From positions 1 to 64,000 of the forward strand of contig CAZJHH010000009.1 of assembly GCA_964545875.1 (NCBI GenBank): a DNA stretch of 64,000 nt. Reading direction: 5' to 3'. The notes below the pieces were generated by a model. It saw nothing but the letters and a program-made list of their open reading frames with translations, searched no databases and was not told the DNA's origin. This document shows, piece after piece, positions 43,045-52,479 of this stretch (the first letter of the stretch is position 1; each line of letters begins with the position of its first letter). Both the position numbers and the translations under genes were made by a program. This DNA is from DAIPKP01 sp964545875 (lineage in GTDB: Bacteria; Synergistota; Synergistia; Synergistales; Aminiphilaceae).

Positions 43045-44595
43045 CTAGCTCTTCCCCCTTTCAAGATCCTCCAGCCGGGATCCCGCCATGAGAAGCCCCA
43101 GGCGTTCTTCCTCCACCTGCCGCCCTCCGGAAAGAATGCCCATGATCTCCCCTCCGAAGATAATGCCGATTCGATCGCTGAGAGCGATAATCTCATCCAG
43201 GTCTTCCGAGACGAGAAAGACCGCCGCTCCTCGCTCCCGAGCTTCCACGAGCTGCCGCCGCACGTACTGGGTGGCCCCCACGTCAAGGCCCCAGGTGGGC
43301 TGAAAGGCGATAATCACCTGGGGTTTGTCGATCATCTCACGCCCCAGCATGAGCTTCTGAAGGTTTCCCCCCGAAAGGGAGCGTACGGGAATGCCCAGCC
43401 GGGGAATCTGCACGTTGTATCCCCCTACAATCTCTCCGGTTTTTCCCGCGATGCCCTCCCAATCCAGGCAGCCCCACCATTTTTCATATTCCTCCCGCCA
43501 GTATTTGCGAAGCGCCACGTTCTCCCGAAGGTTCATGGAGGGCACCAGACCCACTCCTCGGCGATCTGCGGGAATAAAGGCCACTCCAGCCTTGAGAATT
43601 TGCCGGGGAGAGGGTTTGCGGAGGGTTTTTCCTCCTATCTCCAGCTCTCCCGAAAGAAGAGGACGCATTCCCGCCAGGGCCTCGCAAAGCTCCGTCTGGC
43701 CGTTGCCGGAGATCCCCGCCAGGCCGAAGATTTCACCCTGGCGAAGCTCCAGAGAGACTCCCCGAACCTTTTCCATTCCCCGATCCCCCATAACCCGAAG
43801 GTTTCGGAAGGCATAGGCCGCCTCTCCGGGCTTCCGCACTCCCTCGTTTACCGCAGGCACCACCTTGCGCCCCACCATTTTCTCCGCCAGAGATTCCCGG
43901 GTCATGCGGGCGGTATCGAAAACCCCCACCTTCTCTCCCTTTCGGAGGATGGTGACCCTGTCGGAAATTTCCATCACTTCGTCCAGCTTGTGAGAGATGA
44001 AGACCAGCCCATGTCCCTCCCGGGCCATGCGCCGCAAAATGCCGAAAAGGCTCTTGGCTTCCTGGGGAGTGAGTACCGCCGTAGGCTCGTCCAGCACCAA
44101 AAGCCGGGCTCCCCGATAGAGAGCCCGGAGAATCTCCACCCGCTGCTGCTCTCCTATGGAAAGCTGCCAGATCTTGGCCTCGGGATCCACCTCCAGGCCG
44201 TACCGCTGGGAAAGCTCCGCAATTTCTCTGACCACCTTTTTTTTGGGAAGTTTCAGGGGAATGCCGGACATGCCGAGAATCATGTTCTCCCACACGGTCT
44301 GCACCGGCACGAGCATGAAGTGCTGGTGCACCATGCCGATTCCCCCCGCAATGGCATCCCGGGGAGAGCGAAACTCCCGAATCGTCCCCTCCACCCGAAT
44401 GATGCCCTCTTCGGGGCGGTAGAGACCGCTCAAAACATTCATGAGAGTGCTCTTTCCCGCTCCGTTCTCGCCTAAAAGGGTGTGTATCTCCCCGGCAAAA
44501 ACATCGAAATCGACCTTCTTATTTGCGGGAACTCCGTAGAAGCTCTTGGTAATTCCTTTCATGGAAACCAGGGGCGTTCCTCCGTACTCAGGCAT
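43045..44595 (-). CDS. ABC transporter ATPase, double domain, nucleoside/BMP type
   Basis: A 516-residue ATPase with two ABC units. The first has Walker A GENGAGKST, signature LSIGEQQRVEI and Walker B LLVLDEPTAVL. The second has the altered nucleotide loop ISGNGQTEL and signature LSGGNLQKLML, typical of the sugar/nucleoside class, where site two is degenerate. It overlaps the nitroreductase end by 8 bases. No BMP-type binding protein gene is in this cluster. Confidence 0.93.
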   Translation of the reverse strand: MPEYGGTPLVSMKGITKSFYGVPANKKVDFDVFAGEIHTLLGENGAGKSTLMNVLSGLYRPEEGIIRVEGTIREFRSPRDAIAGGIGMVHQHFMLVPVQTVWENMILGMSGIPLKLPKKKVVREIAELSQRYGLEVDPEAKIWQLSIGEQQRVEILRALYRGARLLVLDEPTAVLTPQEAKSLFGILRRMAREGHGLVFISHKLDEVMEISDRVTILRKGEKVGVFDTARMTRESLAEKMVGRKVVPAVNEGVRKPGEAAYAFRNLRVMGDRGMEKVRGVSLELRQGEIFGLAGISGNGQTELCEALAGMRPLLSGELEIGGKTLRKPSPRQILKAGVAFIPADRRGVGLVPSMNLRENVALRKYWREEYEKWWGCLDWEGIAGKTGEIVGGYNVQIPRLGIPVRSLSGGNLQKLMLGREMIDKPQVIIAFQPTWGLDVGATQYVRRQLVEARERGAAVFLVSEDLDEIIALSDRIGIIFGGEIMGILSGGRQVEEERLGLLMAGSRLEDLERGKS

Positions 44596-45193
44596 CCTCA
44601 GCTCTCCCTTCGAAGAAATCGGGGGCCCCCCGGCCAGGCTCTTCCGAACCGTATGCGGACTTTTTCTCAGGCGCGCCCCCCCATCGGTGATAGTGCACCC
44701 GGGATGAATCGAACCGCTCTTCCCGGGGAAGGATCTTCTCCGCGGGGTGTCCCAGCGCCGCCACCCCGAAAGCCCTCACCGAGGGGGGAACGCCCAGAAG
44801 CTCCTCCAGGCATTGCATACGCCGTTTTTCGGGATAAAATCCCAGCCATACCGCCCCGAGGCGAAGATCCTGAGCCTGAAGGAGCATATTCTGCATGGCT
44901 GCGGCACAGTCCAGGGGCCAGCTCCCGGGAGAACCTTCCCTTTCGGGCTCTCCGAAAAGGGCGATGGCCAAAGGGCATTTCAGAAGCGCCGAGCTATGGG
45001 GATGAAATTCCGGTATCCGGGTGATGATTTTCGTATCCTCGAGAACCACGAAATGCCACGGCCTTCCGTCTCCTCCCGAAGGAGCACACTGGGCCGCCCG
45101 CAGAAGCACCTGTACCATATCCTCCCCCACGGGCTTATCCTTAAAGGTTCGCACGCTTTGCCGCTGGGCAATGGCTTCCAGAATTTGCGACAT
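44588..45193 (-). CDS. Nitroreductase-family FMN oxidoreductase
   Basis: A 201-residue protein: RQSVRTFKDKPV, then RAAQCAPSGGDGRPWHFVV (FMN binding), MLLQAQDLRLGAVWLGFYP, and a C-terminal GHPAEKILPREER segment. Reduces an unknown acceptor with NAD(P)H. It is the first gene of the transporter-amidohydrolase unit and overlaps the ATPase gene by 8 bases, so it probably belongs to the same catabolic module. Confidence 0.9.
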   Translation of the reverse strand: MSQILEAIAQRQSVRTFKDKPVGEDMVQVLLRAAQCAPSGGDGRPWHFVVLEDTKIITRIPEFHPHSSALLKCPLAIALFGEPEREGSPGSWPLDCAAAMQNMLLQAQDLRLGAVWLGFYPEKRRMQCLEELLGVPPSVRAFGVAALGHPAEKILPREERFDSSRVHYHRWGGAPEKKSAYGSEEPGRGAPDFFEGRAEDA

Positions 45194-45324
45194 TTTTCCG
45201 TCCTTTCCCCGGGGAACAGCAAAAATTTACTCCACCTCCACCACAATACTCCTTTCAGTATACCGAAAAAGAGGCAATTCCGCAGCGCACCCGAATCGTT
45301 TCCATGAGGCTGCTGCGACAAAAA

Positions 45325-45360
45325 TAAAAAAGCCTCTCCCGCATACGGAAAGAGGCTTTC
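45325..45360 (-). terminator. Terminator after the PucR-type regulator
   Basis: On the minus strand AAAGCCTCTTTCCG and its partner AGAGGCTTT form a hairpin followed by TTTTTATTTT, about 40 bases past the stop at 45402. Confidence 0.88.
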
Positions 45361-45401
45361 ATGGTCATGTTTTTTCATGCCGGCGCTTCATAACTTGGAA
45401 T

Positions 45402-46754
45402 TTACTCCAGCCCATCCCGGCATGTAATCTCGCCATAAGACTGACAGAAGAGCAATGCGTCTTCATGAAATTTATGGATGTAATGAATTTTCCAGGATTT
45501 GACGGCGAAGAGGAGGTTCGCCTTGGTTCGGCTATCGTTCAAATCCACCATCAGGAGTGTTTCGATCTGCTTTTTACGATACCCCATGGTATTGATGTGT
45601 ACGTGCATCTGCTGGGCCGCTTCGGTAAGAGAGTTTTTTTCGAGCAGGGCCTCCAGGGTTAAAAGCAGTTCCGGCTTCTCGCGTTCTTGAGGAAGCAGCG
45701 GCTGGAGTATGTTTTCCATATATGCGTCTTCTTCGCAAGGTTTTTGATGCAGCAGAAGCCCGTACCCCAGATCCTGATAATGGAACACCCCTCCGTGAAG
45801 ACCGAAAAGTCCCCCCGAGGCTGCCTTGCGTGCCTGCCGGAGGGAGGTGCGGATTTCCGATAAAAAGCAGGGTTTTCCTCCAATGCCCATGGCCAGTCTT
45901 TTTCGTGGAAGAATATAGTGCAGAGCGTTAAGAATGGCTTCGCCCATCTGGATACTTTCGCCTTTCGAATCCGCATAGGTGAACTGTTCTCCGGTCAAAG
46001 GAAAAAGAAGCCCTATTCCCTCGGAACAGCACCAGGAAAAGATTTCCGCCTCTTCGTTCAAATACCGCACGGCGTTGCTTTGCCAGGAGTAGAAAGAAAG
46101 CAAATGCTCTTCCGAATACTTTTCGGCCCATATGCAGGGATTTTCATGCAAAGGCTCGCAGATAAAGGAGACGAAAAGGGGAGCCGTCTCGGTGATGCCG
46201 AAAGAATAAAGGGCCTCACGAGCCTTCGGATGAAGAGAGAAAGTATCGCTCAGAATTTCACGCACGAGCTTGGCGCGATGAAAATGAAAATATTTTTCTT
46301 GCGGCATGAGAGGCATTGCGGGAAGGTCGTTTCGTGTTCTTGACGCGGTTTCTACGCTGAGAACCGAAAAAAAACCTGCCAGTACGCGTTTGGAGTTCCA
46401 GAAAAAGGGGGTACGCAGGAAGCTCGCCGCCACATGAAAAAGAGCTTCCGATTCCGCTTTCCATGGACTTCTGTGTTCGTAAACGGTGGATACGAGCTTA
46501 TCCTCCCTACCGGCCATGCGGATATGGAAAAGGATGCTCGAAGAAAGATGGGGGGGAAACAGGGAGTGCACGTCACGCCCTTCAAAATGCTTCGCCAGCT
46601 CGGGCATATTCTGGGAATTATGTTCGTAAAACTTGATGAAAAACCCCTCTTCATCCACAAAACAACAGGCATCGGGGTTTTGTATGTTTTCCCGTTCCAT
46701 AATTTTTTGTATCACCACATGAAAGTTCGCCTCAAAAAAAGAACGGTCCTCCAT
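45402..46754 (-). CDS. PucR/CdaR-type transcriptional regulator
   Basis: A 450-residue regulator. The N-terminal 300 residues form an unassigned sensory region with a GGDEF-like decayed middle, as in CdaR proteins. The C-terminus is the PucR helix-turn-helix (LLLTLEALLEKNSLTEAAQQMHVHINTMGYRKKQIE...). PucR-type proteins often control purine or amino-acid catabolism, so it may regulate the nitroreductase-ABC-amidohydrolase unit just downstream on the same strand (inference). It is more AT-rich than the aro and pyr genes. Confidence 0.85.
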   Translation of the reverse strand: MEDRSFFEANFHVVIQKIMERENIQNPDACCFVDEEGFFIKFYEHNSQNMPELAKHFEGRDVHSLFPPHLSSSILFHIRMAGREDKLVSTVYEHRSPWKAESEALFHVAASFLRTPFFWNSKRVLAGFFSVLSVETASRTRNDLPAMPLMPQEKYFHFHRAKLVREILSDTFSLHPKAREALYSFGITETAPLFVSFICEPLHENPCIWAEKYSEEHLLSFYSWQSNAVRYLNEEAEIFSWCCSEGIGLLFPLTGEQFTYADSKGESIQMGEAILNALHYILPRKRLAMGIGGKPCFLSEIRTSLRQARKAASGGLFGLHGGVFHYQDLGYGLLLHQKPCEEDAYMENILQPLLPQEREKPELLLTLEALLEKNSLTEAAQQMHVHINTMGYRKKQIETLLMVDLNDSRTKANLLFAVKSWKIHYIHKFHEDALLFCQSYGEITCRDGLE

Positions 46755-47301
46755 TCACCTTCACTCCCAACGCATAAAGAGATGGCGTACGCTTTTTGTG
46801 GGTCGAACACAAAAACCCAGGGAAATTATGGGGAACAACACCAAAATTACCCTCGCTTAAGAGGCTAATATAGTTGTATGCCATGTCGCCAGGCTTTTCA
46901 GAACATCAGCGGGTTCCACCCCTCTTCGATAGCAACATGGCAAAAGACGAGAAAATTTTGGGGGCTGCAGCTTTCGCCGGGAAACCGCCCCCGGGGTAAA
47001 GACGTGCAGGCGCTCTTTTTCCTTTTCAAGTACAGTGTACCCTAAAGGAGCTCCACAAAAACATGCTGCGCCGGAAAAAGCCGTATTTTTCACATTTCCC
47101 ACGTAACAACAAAAGCCTCTCCCAATCTTGGGAAGAACATTTTCGGTAAGAAGGGGCAGATTTTCCGAAAAAAGCAAAGGGGGTAAAAATTCTCGAACAC
47201 GCAAAAAGACGGAACATCTCACGCATATCGCAAGACTGAAGAAGCAACTCGAAAGCTCTGGCAATGACATCATAAGAAATCACAAACTAAGGAGGAATTC
47301 G
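46755..47301. other. 547-base intergenic region between divergent genes
   Basis: Holds the start regions of the PucR-type regulator (minus) and the chemoreceptor (plus). A minus-strand frame 46857-47273 (138 codons, Cys-rich, ending SLATWHTTILAS) has no ribosome site or family match; I do not call it a gene. No clear RNA or repeat seen. Confidence 0.4.
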
Positions 47302-49344
47302 GTGAATACGCTTCGCGGAAGACTCATCGCGCTGTTTCTTGTGGTGGCCCTTTCGGCCATGGGAATCATCGGTTTTTTTGCCATGAATCGATCGGAAAGA
47401 GCCATCATAGACGCCACCTGGAACGAGGGGGACGCCCTTGTGGCGGATCTGGCAAACCGTGTAAACTCCTACCTTCATGAACGGGCCATGGTAATCCGGA
47501 TGCAGGCGGAGCGGCACGTGGTTCGAGGCATGAACTGGGAGGAAATCGAGCCTTCCCTGGCACCTCTTTACGACGAATACGACTTTTTCGACATCTTCGT
47601 CATCGATCTCGATGGAAAAGGACGTTTCGTCAGCCGAGACAAAGAGGGAGGCTATGCAGACCGGGATTATTTCCTCCGGGCAGTGCGGGAGAAAAAAGCC
47701 ACCATCACGAATCCTCTGGTTTCCCGTTCCACGGGACAGATGATTTTTGTCATGGCCCATCCCATTATTCTAGAAAACAAGGTCGTGGGAGTTCTTGCGG
47801 CGACGATCACCCTGGAGACGCTCTCCCAGGAAATTGCCTCGGTGAAATGGGGGGAGAAGGGCTACGCATATATTCTCGACAGCCAGGGGCTCATCACGGC
47901 CCATCCGGTACAAGAAGTGATTGGAAAAATAAACGGCGCCGTGGAGAGCGATAAGGTGAGCAAAGAAAACGCTCTTGCCATGCAGGACGCCTTGAGGGGA
48001 AATTCGGGGCGCGCAGAATATTTCTTTAACGGAAGACATCAGTTCAACTGTTACGCCTCCGCCCCCATTACAGGTTGGGCCGTGGCAGTCACCGCACCCC
48101 GGGAGCAGTTTCTCGCCCCGGTGCGGGCGCTGCGGAACGTCATTCTCATGGCCTCTCTGGTACTTGCCCTCATCATCGTGGGAATCTCCTTCTTCTTCGC
48201 CCGGAGCATCGCCAAACCCGTGGGAGCCGTGACGGCCATTCTGGGCAAGCGGGGCAACCTGGACCTCCGGGCGGACCCCGGGGATGCCTGGCTTCTGAAG
48301 GTGAAACTTAAAGAAGTTGCCGGCATGGTCCAGGGACTTGCCAAAATGGAAACCGCCCTGAAAGAAACCATCGTCTCCATAGCGGGGGTGGCGGAAACCC
48401 TCGGACGGAACGCGGAAGACTTCTCCGCCGTGGCGGAAGAAACCAACGCCAGTGTTGAAGAGGCCCGGAGCGGAGCGGAAACCGTGGGCAACTCCATGGA
48501 AAACATCGCCGCCATCGGGCAGGAACTCAACGCCAGCGTGGAAGAAGTAGCCTCGGGAGCCACCACCGTAGCCACGCGGAGCAGCGAAGTGGCGGAAGAA
48601 GTGGAATCCGCCCGGCAGGCGGGAGAAGCGGGCATGGAAGCGGTGCAGAAAACCGTAAAGGACATGAAAGAGCAAATTCTCCGGGTGGAAGAATCCGCCA
48701 AAGCCACGGTGGAACTCGGAGAAAAAGCCGCCCAGATCCAGAAAATCGTGGTCACCATCACGGGCATAGCGGACCAGACCAACCTCCTCGCCCTCAATGC
48801 CGCCATCGAAGCCGCCCGGGCGGGAGAAGCGGGACGAGGCTTCGCGGTGGTGGCGGAAGAAGTGCGCAAACTCGCGGAAGAATCCAACAACGCCGCGGGA
48901 GGCATCGCGGATCTGGCGGCCTCCATCGCCTCGGACCTCCTCTCGGTCAAACAGGGAGCGGAGCGGAACATGGAAGGCACCCGGAACGTGGATCAAAACG
49001 TTCGGGACGTCTCGGAAAAAATCTCCCTCATCATGGAAGCTCTGGAGAAAATTGCGGGTTCCGCCCAGGATCTTGCCGCGGTAGGGCAGGAACAGGCCGC
49101 CTCCAGCGAAGAAATCGCCGCGGCGGTACAGGACATGGCGGGGAAGGTCAACGACTCCTCGGGAGTGGCGGACTCTCTCCGGAGCCAGATGGCGGAAGTG
49201 GCGGCGGCGGCGGAGCGCGTGGCCCTGGGAGGCGAGGATCTCGCCAAGATCAGTGCAGATCTCCAGGAGCGCATTGGAACCTTCGTTCTGGAAGACACTT
49301 CGGGAAATCTGCCGAAGGCCATCCACGCGGGAAAAAGGCTCTAG
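47302..49344 (+). CDS. Methyl-accepting chemotaxis protein, dCache-type sensor
   Basis: A 680-residue chemoreceptor. It has an N-terminal membrane helix (LIALFLVVALSAMGIIGFF), a periplasmic double-Cache sensor (about 35-270; DEYDFFDIFVIDLDGKGRFV, ADRDYFLRAV, SWKGEKGYAYI-like segment), a second membrane helix near 285-305, and a HAMP-like linker. The long cytoplasmic coiled coil carries the signalling tip IADQTNLLALNAAIEAARAGEAGRGFAVVAEEVRKLAEES. Cache sensors of this kind often bind amino acids or carboxylates. It starts with GTG; AAGGAGG is 7 bases upstream. No che genes are adjacent. Confidence 0.95.
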   Translation: MNTLRGRLIALFLVVALSAMGIIGFFAMNRSERAIIDATWNEGDALVADLANRVNSYLHERAMVIRMQAERHVVRGMNWEEIEPSLAPLYDEYDFFDIFVIDLDGKGRFVSRDKEGGYADRDYFLRAVREKKATITNPLVSRSTGQMIFVMAHPIILENKVVGVLAATITLETLSQEIASVKWGEKGYAYILDSQGLITAHPVQEVIGKINGAVESDKVSKENALAMQDALRGNSGRAEYFFNGRHQFNCYASAPITGWAVAVTAPREQFLAPVRALRNVILMASLVLALIIVGISFFFARSIAKPVGAVTAILGKRGNLDLRADPGDAWLLKVKLKEVAGMVQGLAKMETALKETIVSIAGVAETLGRNAEDFSAVAEETNASVEEARSGAETVGNSMENIAAIGQELNASVEEVASGATTVATRSSEVAEEVESARQAGEAGMEAVQKTVKDMKEQILRVEESAKATVELGEKAAQIQKIVVTITGIADQTNLLALNAAIEAARAGEAGRGFAVVAEEVRKLAEESNNAAGGIADLAASIASDLLSVKQGAERNMEGTRNVDQNVRDVSEKISLIMEALEKIAGSAQDLAAVGQEQAASSEEIAAAVQDMAGKVNDSSGVADSLRSQMAEVAAAAERVALGGEDLAKISADLQERIGTFVLEDTSGNLPKAIHAGKRL

Positions 49345-49426
49345 GCGAAATCCGAAAAAACGGGGAAACGGAGGAAGAGGAGTTTTTCAAACCCTTCCCT
49401 ACGTACATGAAACGATAACCTCTGGA

Positions 49427-49468
49427 GCCGTGGAAAGAGAAGCCCAGATCTCTTTCCACGGCTTTTTT
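49427..49468 (+). terminator. Terminator after the chemoreceptor
   Basis: GCCGTGGAAAGAGA pairs with TCTCTTTCCACGGC around an 8-base loop, followed by TTTTTT. Confidence 0.9.
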
Positions 49469-49487
49469 CACCCCTCGGGTTGTCACG

Positions 49488-50123
49488 TCAATACAGCCCC
49501 ACCGCCCGAACCGGAGCGCCGTCGCTTTTCTCTATCTTCAGGGGAAGGCAGCAGAGAAGAACATTCTTCTCCGGCAGAGCTTCCAGGTTGGTGAGGTTCT
49601 CCACGATCACCATTCCTGCACCGAGAAGAATCCGGTGATTCTCCAGCTCGAAAGAATCCATGGAGTCCACGGAAATCATATCCACCGCGATGCCCTGAAG
49701 AGGAAAACGGGTAAGCCACTGACACGCCTCCTGGGTAAGCACCGGATAGCTTCCGAAATAGTTCTCTTCTCCCCAGAAACGTGACCATCCCGTATGGAGC
49801 ACCAGAAAACCTCCCTTTTCGAGGTCTTTCTCCAGAGAACGCAGATCCTTGAGGCCTATGGTGGCAGAGGAGACGTTTCGAAAATCCCCCACCGTGGCGG
49901 GGCCGATAAAATGGGAGACCTCGAAGGTGTCCAGGGTGGCCCGGGTGGGCAGGAGGTGCGCCGGAGCATCCATATGGGTTCCCGTGTGGCTGTAGAAGGT
50001 AAGCAGTTTTTCCGCAAAGCCTTCTTTTGCAATGGTGGTGGCCTCCTGGATGCGAGGCGGTTCGGTTCCCGGATAAACGGGCATGGAAGGACAGATCGTC
50101 TGGGTGAGGTCTATGGCTTTCAA
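49488..50123 (-). CDS. Cyclase-family hydrolase (kynurenine formamidase-like)
   Basis: A 211-residue metal-dependent hydrolase: IDLTQTICPSMPVYPGTEPP and the metal motif HTGTHMDAPAH. LHTGWSRFWG and VDMISVDS follow. The family includes kynurenine formamidase and isatin hydrolase; substrate not set here. It starts at TTG (50123), 9 bases after AAAGGAG; a longer ATG start adds unrelated residues. Single-gene unit beside the aro operon terminator. Confidence 0.85.
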   Translation of the reverse strand: MKAIDLTQTICPSMPVYPGTEPPRIQEATTIAKEGFAEKLLTFYSHTGTHMDAPAHLLPTRATLDTFEVSHFIGPATVGDFRNVSSATIGLKDLRSLEKDLEKGGFLVLHTGWSRFWGEENYFGSYPVLTQEACQWLTRFPLQGIAVDMISVDSMDSFELENHRILLGAGMVIVENLTNLEALPEKNVLLCCLPLKIEKSDGAPVRAVGLY

Positions 50124-50311
50124 TGCAAAAGACTCCTTTCGGGAAAAACAATGAGAATAGAGAGTATACACCGCATAGTATAGCAAAGCCCGGAGAGAAA
50201 TCAGCCTTCGCCAGAGAATCCCCGGTACTTTCCCCAAAAAACGGAGATTCTTCCACATTTCCGGCATGGCTGCCCTCTCCGCATCCGGGAGATTCTCCTG
50301 CGGGAAAGTTC

Positions 50312-50370
50312 AAAAAGGCCCCTTCTGGAGAAGCCTTGCGGCCTTTTCCGAAAGGGGCCTTTTCGCCATC
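50312..50370 (-). terminator. Terminator of the aro operon
   Basis: On the minus strand AAAAGGCCCCTTTC and GAAGGGGCCTTTTT pair around a GC-rich internal hairpin (GGCCGCAAGGC). It begins about 12 bases after the aroQ stop. Confidence 0.8.
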
Positions 50371-50381
50371 GAATCTACATG

Positions 50382-50828
50382 TCAGTTCACTTCTAAAATT
50401 CGCTCCAACGCCTCCAGCGCAAGAAAATACCCCGCTCCTCCAAAACCCTCGATACGCCCCCGCACCACCGGAGCGATGCAGCTGGCATGGCGGAATTCCT
50501 CCCGGGAAGCGGTGTTGGAAAGATGCAGCTCGATCACGGGAAAGGGCATGGCGGCAATACAGTCCCGAAGGGCGTAGCTCGTGTGGCTGTAGGCTCCGGC
50601 ATTGATCACCGCCCCGGAAAGAACCAACCGATGCTTATGCAAAAAATCCAGCAGAACCCCTTCCTGGTTGCTTTGCATCCAGAGAAGGCGGATTTCCCGC
50701 TCCTCGCTCCAGAGTTGGCAGGCCTCTTCCAGATCTTCCAGGGTTCGGGTTCCATAAATGTGAGGCTCCCGAGTTCCCAGAAGGTTAAGATTGGGGCCGT
50801 TAAGAACTCCATAGGTTTTTCCCTTCAC
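50382..50828 (-). CDS. aroQ: 3-Dehydroquinate dehydratase, type II
   Basis: A 148-residue enzyme of shikimate step 3: GVLNGPNLNLLGTREPHIYG carries the catalytic Tyr and Arg, SNQEGVLLDFLH, INAGAYSHTSYALRDC and ELHLSN the rest of the site. GTG start. Last gene of the aro operon. Confidence 0.95.
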   Translation of the reverse strand: MKGKTYGVLNGPNLNLLGTREPHIYGTRTLEDLEEACQLWSEEREIRLLWMQSNQEGVLLDFLHKHRLVLSGAVINAGAYSHTSYALRDCIAAMPFPVIELHLSNTASREEFRHASCIAPVVRGRIEGFGGAGYFLALEALERILEVN

Positions 50829-50883
50829 GTAATCACTGCCTTTCGTTCTCTTCTTCGCCCTTTTCTTTCGAGCCCGAACACGG

Positions 50884-52479
50884 TCAGAAATCCCGGCACT
50901 CCAGAAGCTCCTCGTAACTTTCCCGCACCAGCTCCGGAGGAGCTTCTGCGGTAATCATGGAGATATCCCCGTGCCGGGGAATCACCAGGGACAAGGTTCC
51001 CCGACGGATTTTCTTGTCCCGTTCGAGATAGGGGGCAATCTCTTTCCAGGGACGATTCGGCCGGAGGGGGATACCGAAGGCTCGGAGCAGTTTTTCCAGG
51101 TTTTCCTCGTCCTCGGCGGTACAGTATCCCATTTTTCGGGAGAGCCGGGTAACCACGCGCATTCCCACTCCCACCGCATCCCCGTGCTGCCAGCCTTGAT
51201 AGGCGGAAGCGCTTTCCAGGGCATGCCCCAGGGTATGCCCCAAATTGAGGCGCATCCGGGCATGGGATTCCCGGGCGTCCTCCCCCACCACCTTGAGCTT
51301 GCAGGCAGCGCACCAGGCCACGAGCTCCGTAAGAACTTCGGGATCTCGTGCCAGGATTTTTTCCCGGTGCTCCCAAAGCCAGGAGAAGAGGCGGGGATCT
51401 TCTCCCAGGCCGTATTTCACCGCTTCTCCGAGGCCCTGGCGATACGCATCGCCGCTCAAGGTCTGGAGGGTCAGCACATCCGCCAGCACCAGCCGGGGAT
51501 GGTGAAAGGCCCCCACCAGGTTTTTCCCTTCGGGGAGATTGATGCCCGTCTTGCCGCCCAAAGCGCTGTCGATCTGGGCGAGCAGCGTGGTGGGACACTG
51601 TACGTAGTCCATGCCCCGCATCCAGGTGGCGGCGGCAAATCCCGCCGCATCACCCACGGTGCCGCCTCCCAGGGCGGCGAGAAGATCTCCCCGGTGCACT
51701 TTCTCCCGAAGAAGAGTTTCATAGATTTGAAAAAGAGAATCCCGGGTCTTGGCAGATTCTCCCCGGGAAAGCTCATGCAGGGGTTTTTCGAAGGGAAGTT
51801 TTTTGGCGAAAAGAGGTAGGGTAAGCTCGTCTCCCACCACCAGGGAGGGAAGAAATTCCAGGGATTTCCAGCAGGTCTCGTCTTCCAGGATTCCCGGACC
51901 CACCATCACCGAATAGTCGTACCCCTCTCCCCGGGCCTGGAGCACCCGACGAGAGGAAGATTCGAAAGAGGAAGGAGAGTGCTCTTCCAAAATTCGAAGC
52001 ACCTCCTCGGCCACCTCTCCGGGATCTTTGCTCTCCGTGGAGATATGAAAATTTCCCGCTCCATATCCGGAAGCCCGTTTTCGGAGAAGTTGTTCCACCT
52101 TCCGGGGATCCAGAAGGGGACGGGCCTTTTGTTCCGCCTCTCCCAGACGCCGGAGAATCTCCTCGCCCGAGGCTTCCAGCACCACCAGCCGTCCCGATGC
52201 GGCAAGCTCTTCCCGAAGGGAAAGATCTTCCAGCACCCCTCCTCCCAAAGCCACCACGCATCCCTGAAGGGAAAGAAGTTCCCGTACCCTCCGGGCCTCG
52301 GATTCCCGAAAGGCGCTCTCTCCGAATTGCTCGAAGATGGCGGCGATGCTCCGCCCTTCCCGCTCTTCCACCAGAGCATCCGTATCGAGAAAGGGCCGGT
52401 GCAGCCGGGAGGCGAGAATCTTCCCCACCGTGCTTTTGCCGGTGCCCATGAATCCCCCGAGATAGATATTTTCAGGCAT
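50884..52479 (-). CDS. aroKB: Shikimate kinase / 3-dehydroquinate synthase fusion
   Basis: A 531-residue bifunctional protein. Residues 1 to about 165 are shikimate kinase (GFMGTGKSTVGK P-loop, DTDALVE, GGGVL). About 180-530 is dehydroquinate synthase (ALGGGTVGDAAGFAAATWMRG NAD site, metal ligands in LNLGHTLGHALE and HGDAVGVGM). It catalyses steps 2 and 5 of the shikimate pathway. The start at 52479 has GAGAGGA 7 bases upstream and overlaps the aroC stop region. Thermotoga-like bacteria have a comparable fusion. Confidence 0.95.
   Translation of the reverse strand: MPENIYLGGFMGTGKSTVGKILASRLHRPFLDTDALVEEREGRSIAAIFEQFGESAFRESEARRVRELLSLQGCVVALGGGVLEDLSLREELAASGRLVVLEASGEEILRRLGEAEQKARPLLDPRKVEQLLRKRASGYGAGNFHISTESKDPGEVAEEVLRILEEHSPSSFESSSRRVLQARGEGYDYSVMVGPGILEDETCWKSLEFLPSLVVGDELTLPLFAKKLPFEKPLHELSRGESAKTRDSLFQIYETLLREKVHRGDLLAALGGGTVGDAAGFAAATWMRGMDYVQCPTTLLAQIDSALGGKTGINLPEGKNLVGAFHHPRLVLADVLTLQTLSGDAYRQGLGEAVKYGLGEDPRLFSWLWEHREKILARDPEVLTELVAWCAACKLKVVGEDARESHARMRLNLGHTLGHALESASAYQGWQHGDAVGVGMRVVTRLSRKMGYCTAEDEENLEKLLRAFGIPLRPNRPWKEIAPYLERDKKIRRGTLSLVIPRHGDISMITAEAPPELVRESYEELLECRDF

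Noticed and set aside
46857..47273. 138-codon Cys-rich minus-strand frame upstream of the chemoreceptor
   Set aside because: No ribosome site and no family; kept only as a note in the intergenic entry.
47770..49326. Minus-strand frame opposite the chemoreceptor
   Set aside because: Mirror of the repetitive MCP coiled coil, His/Phe/Gly-rich with no protein character.
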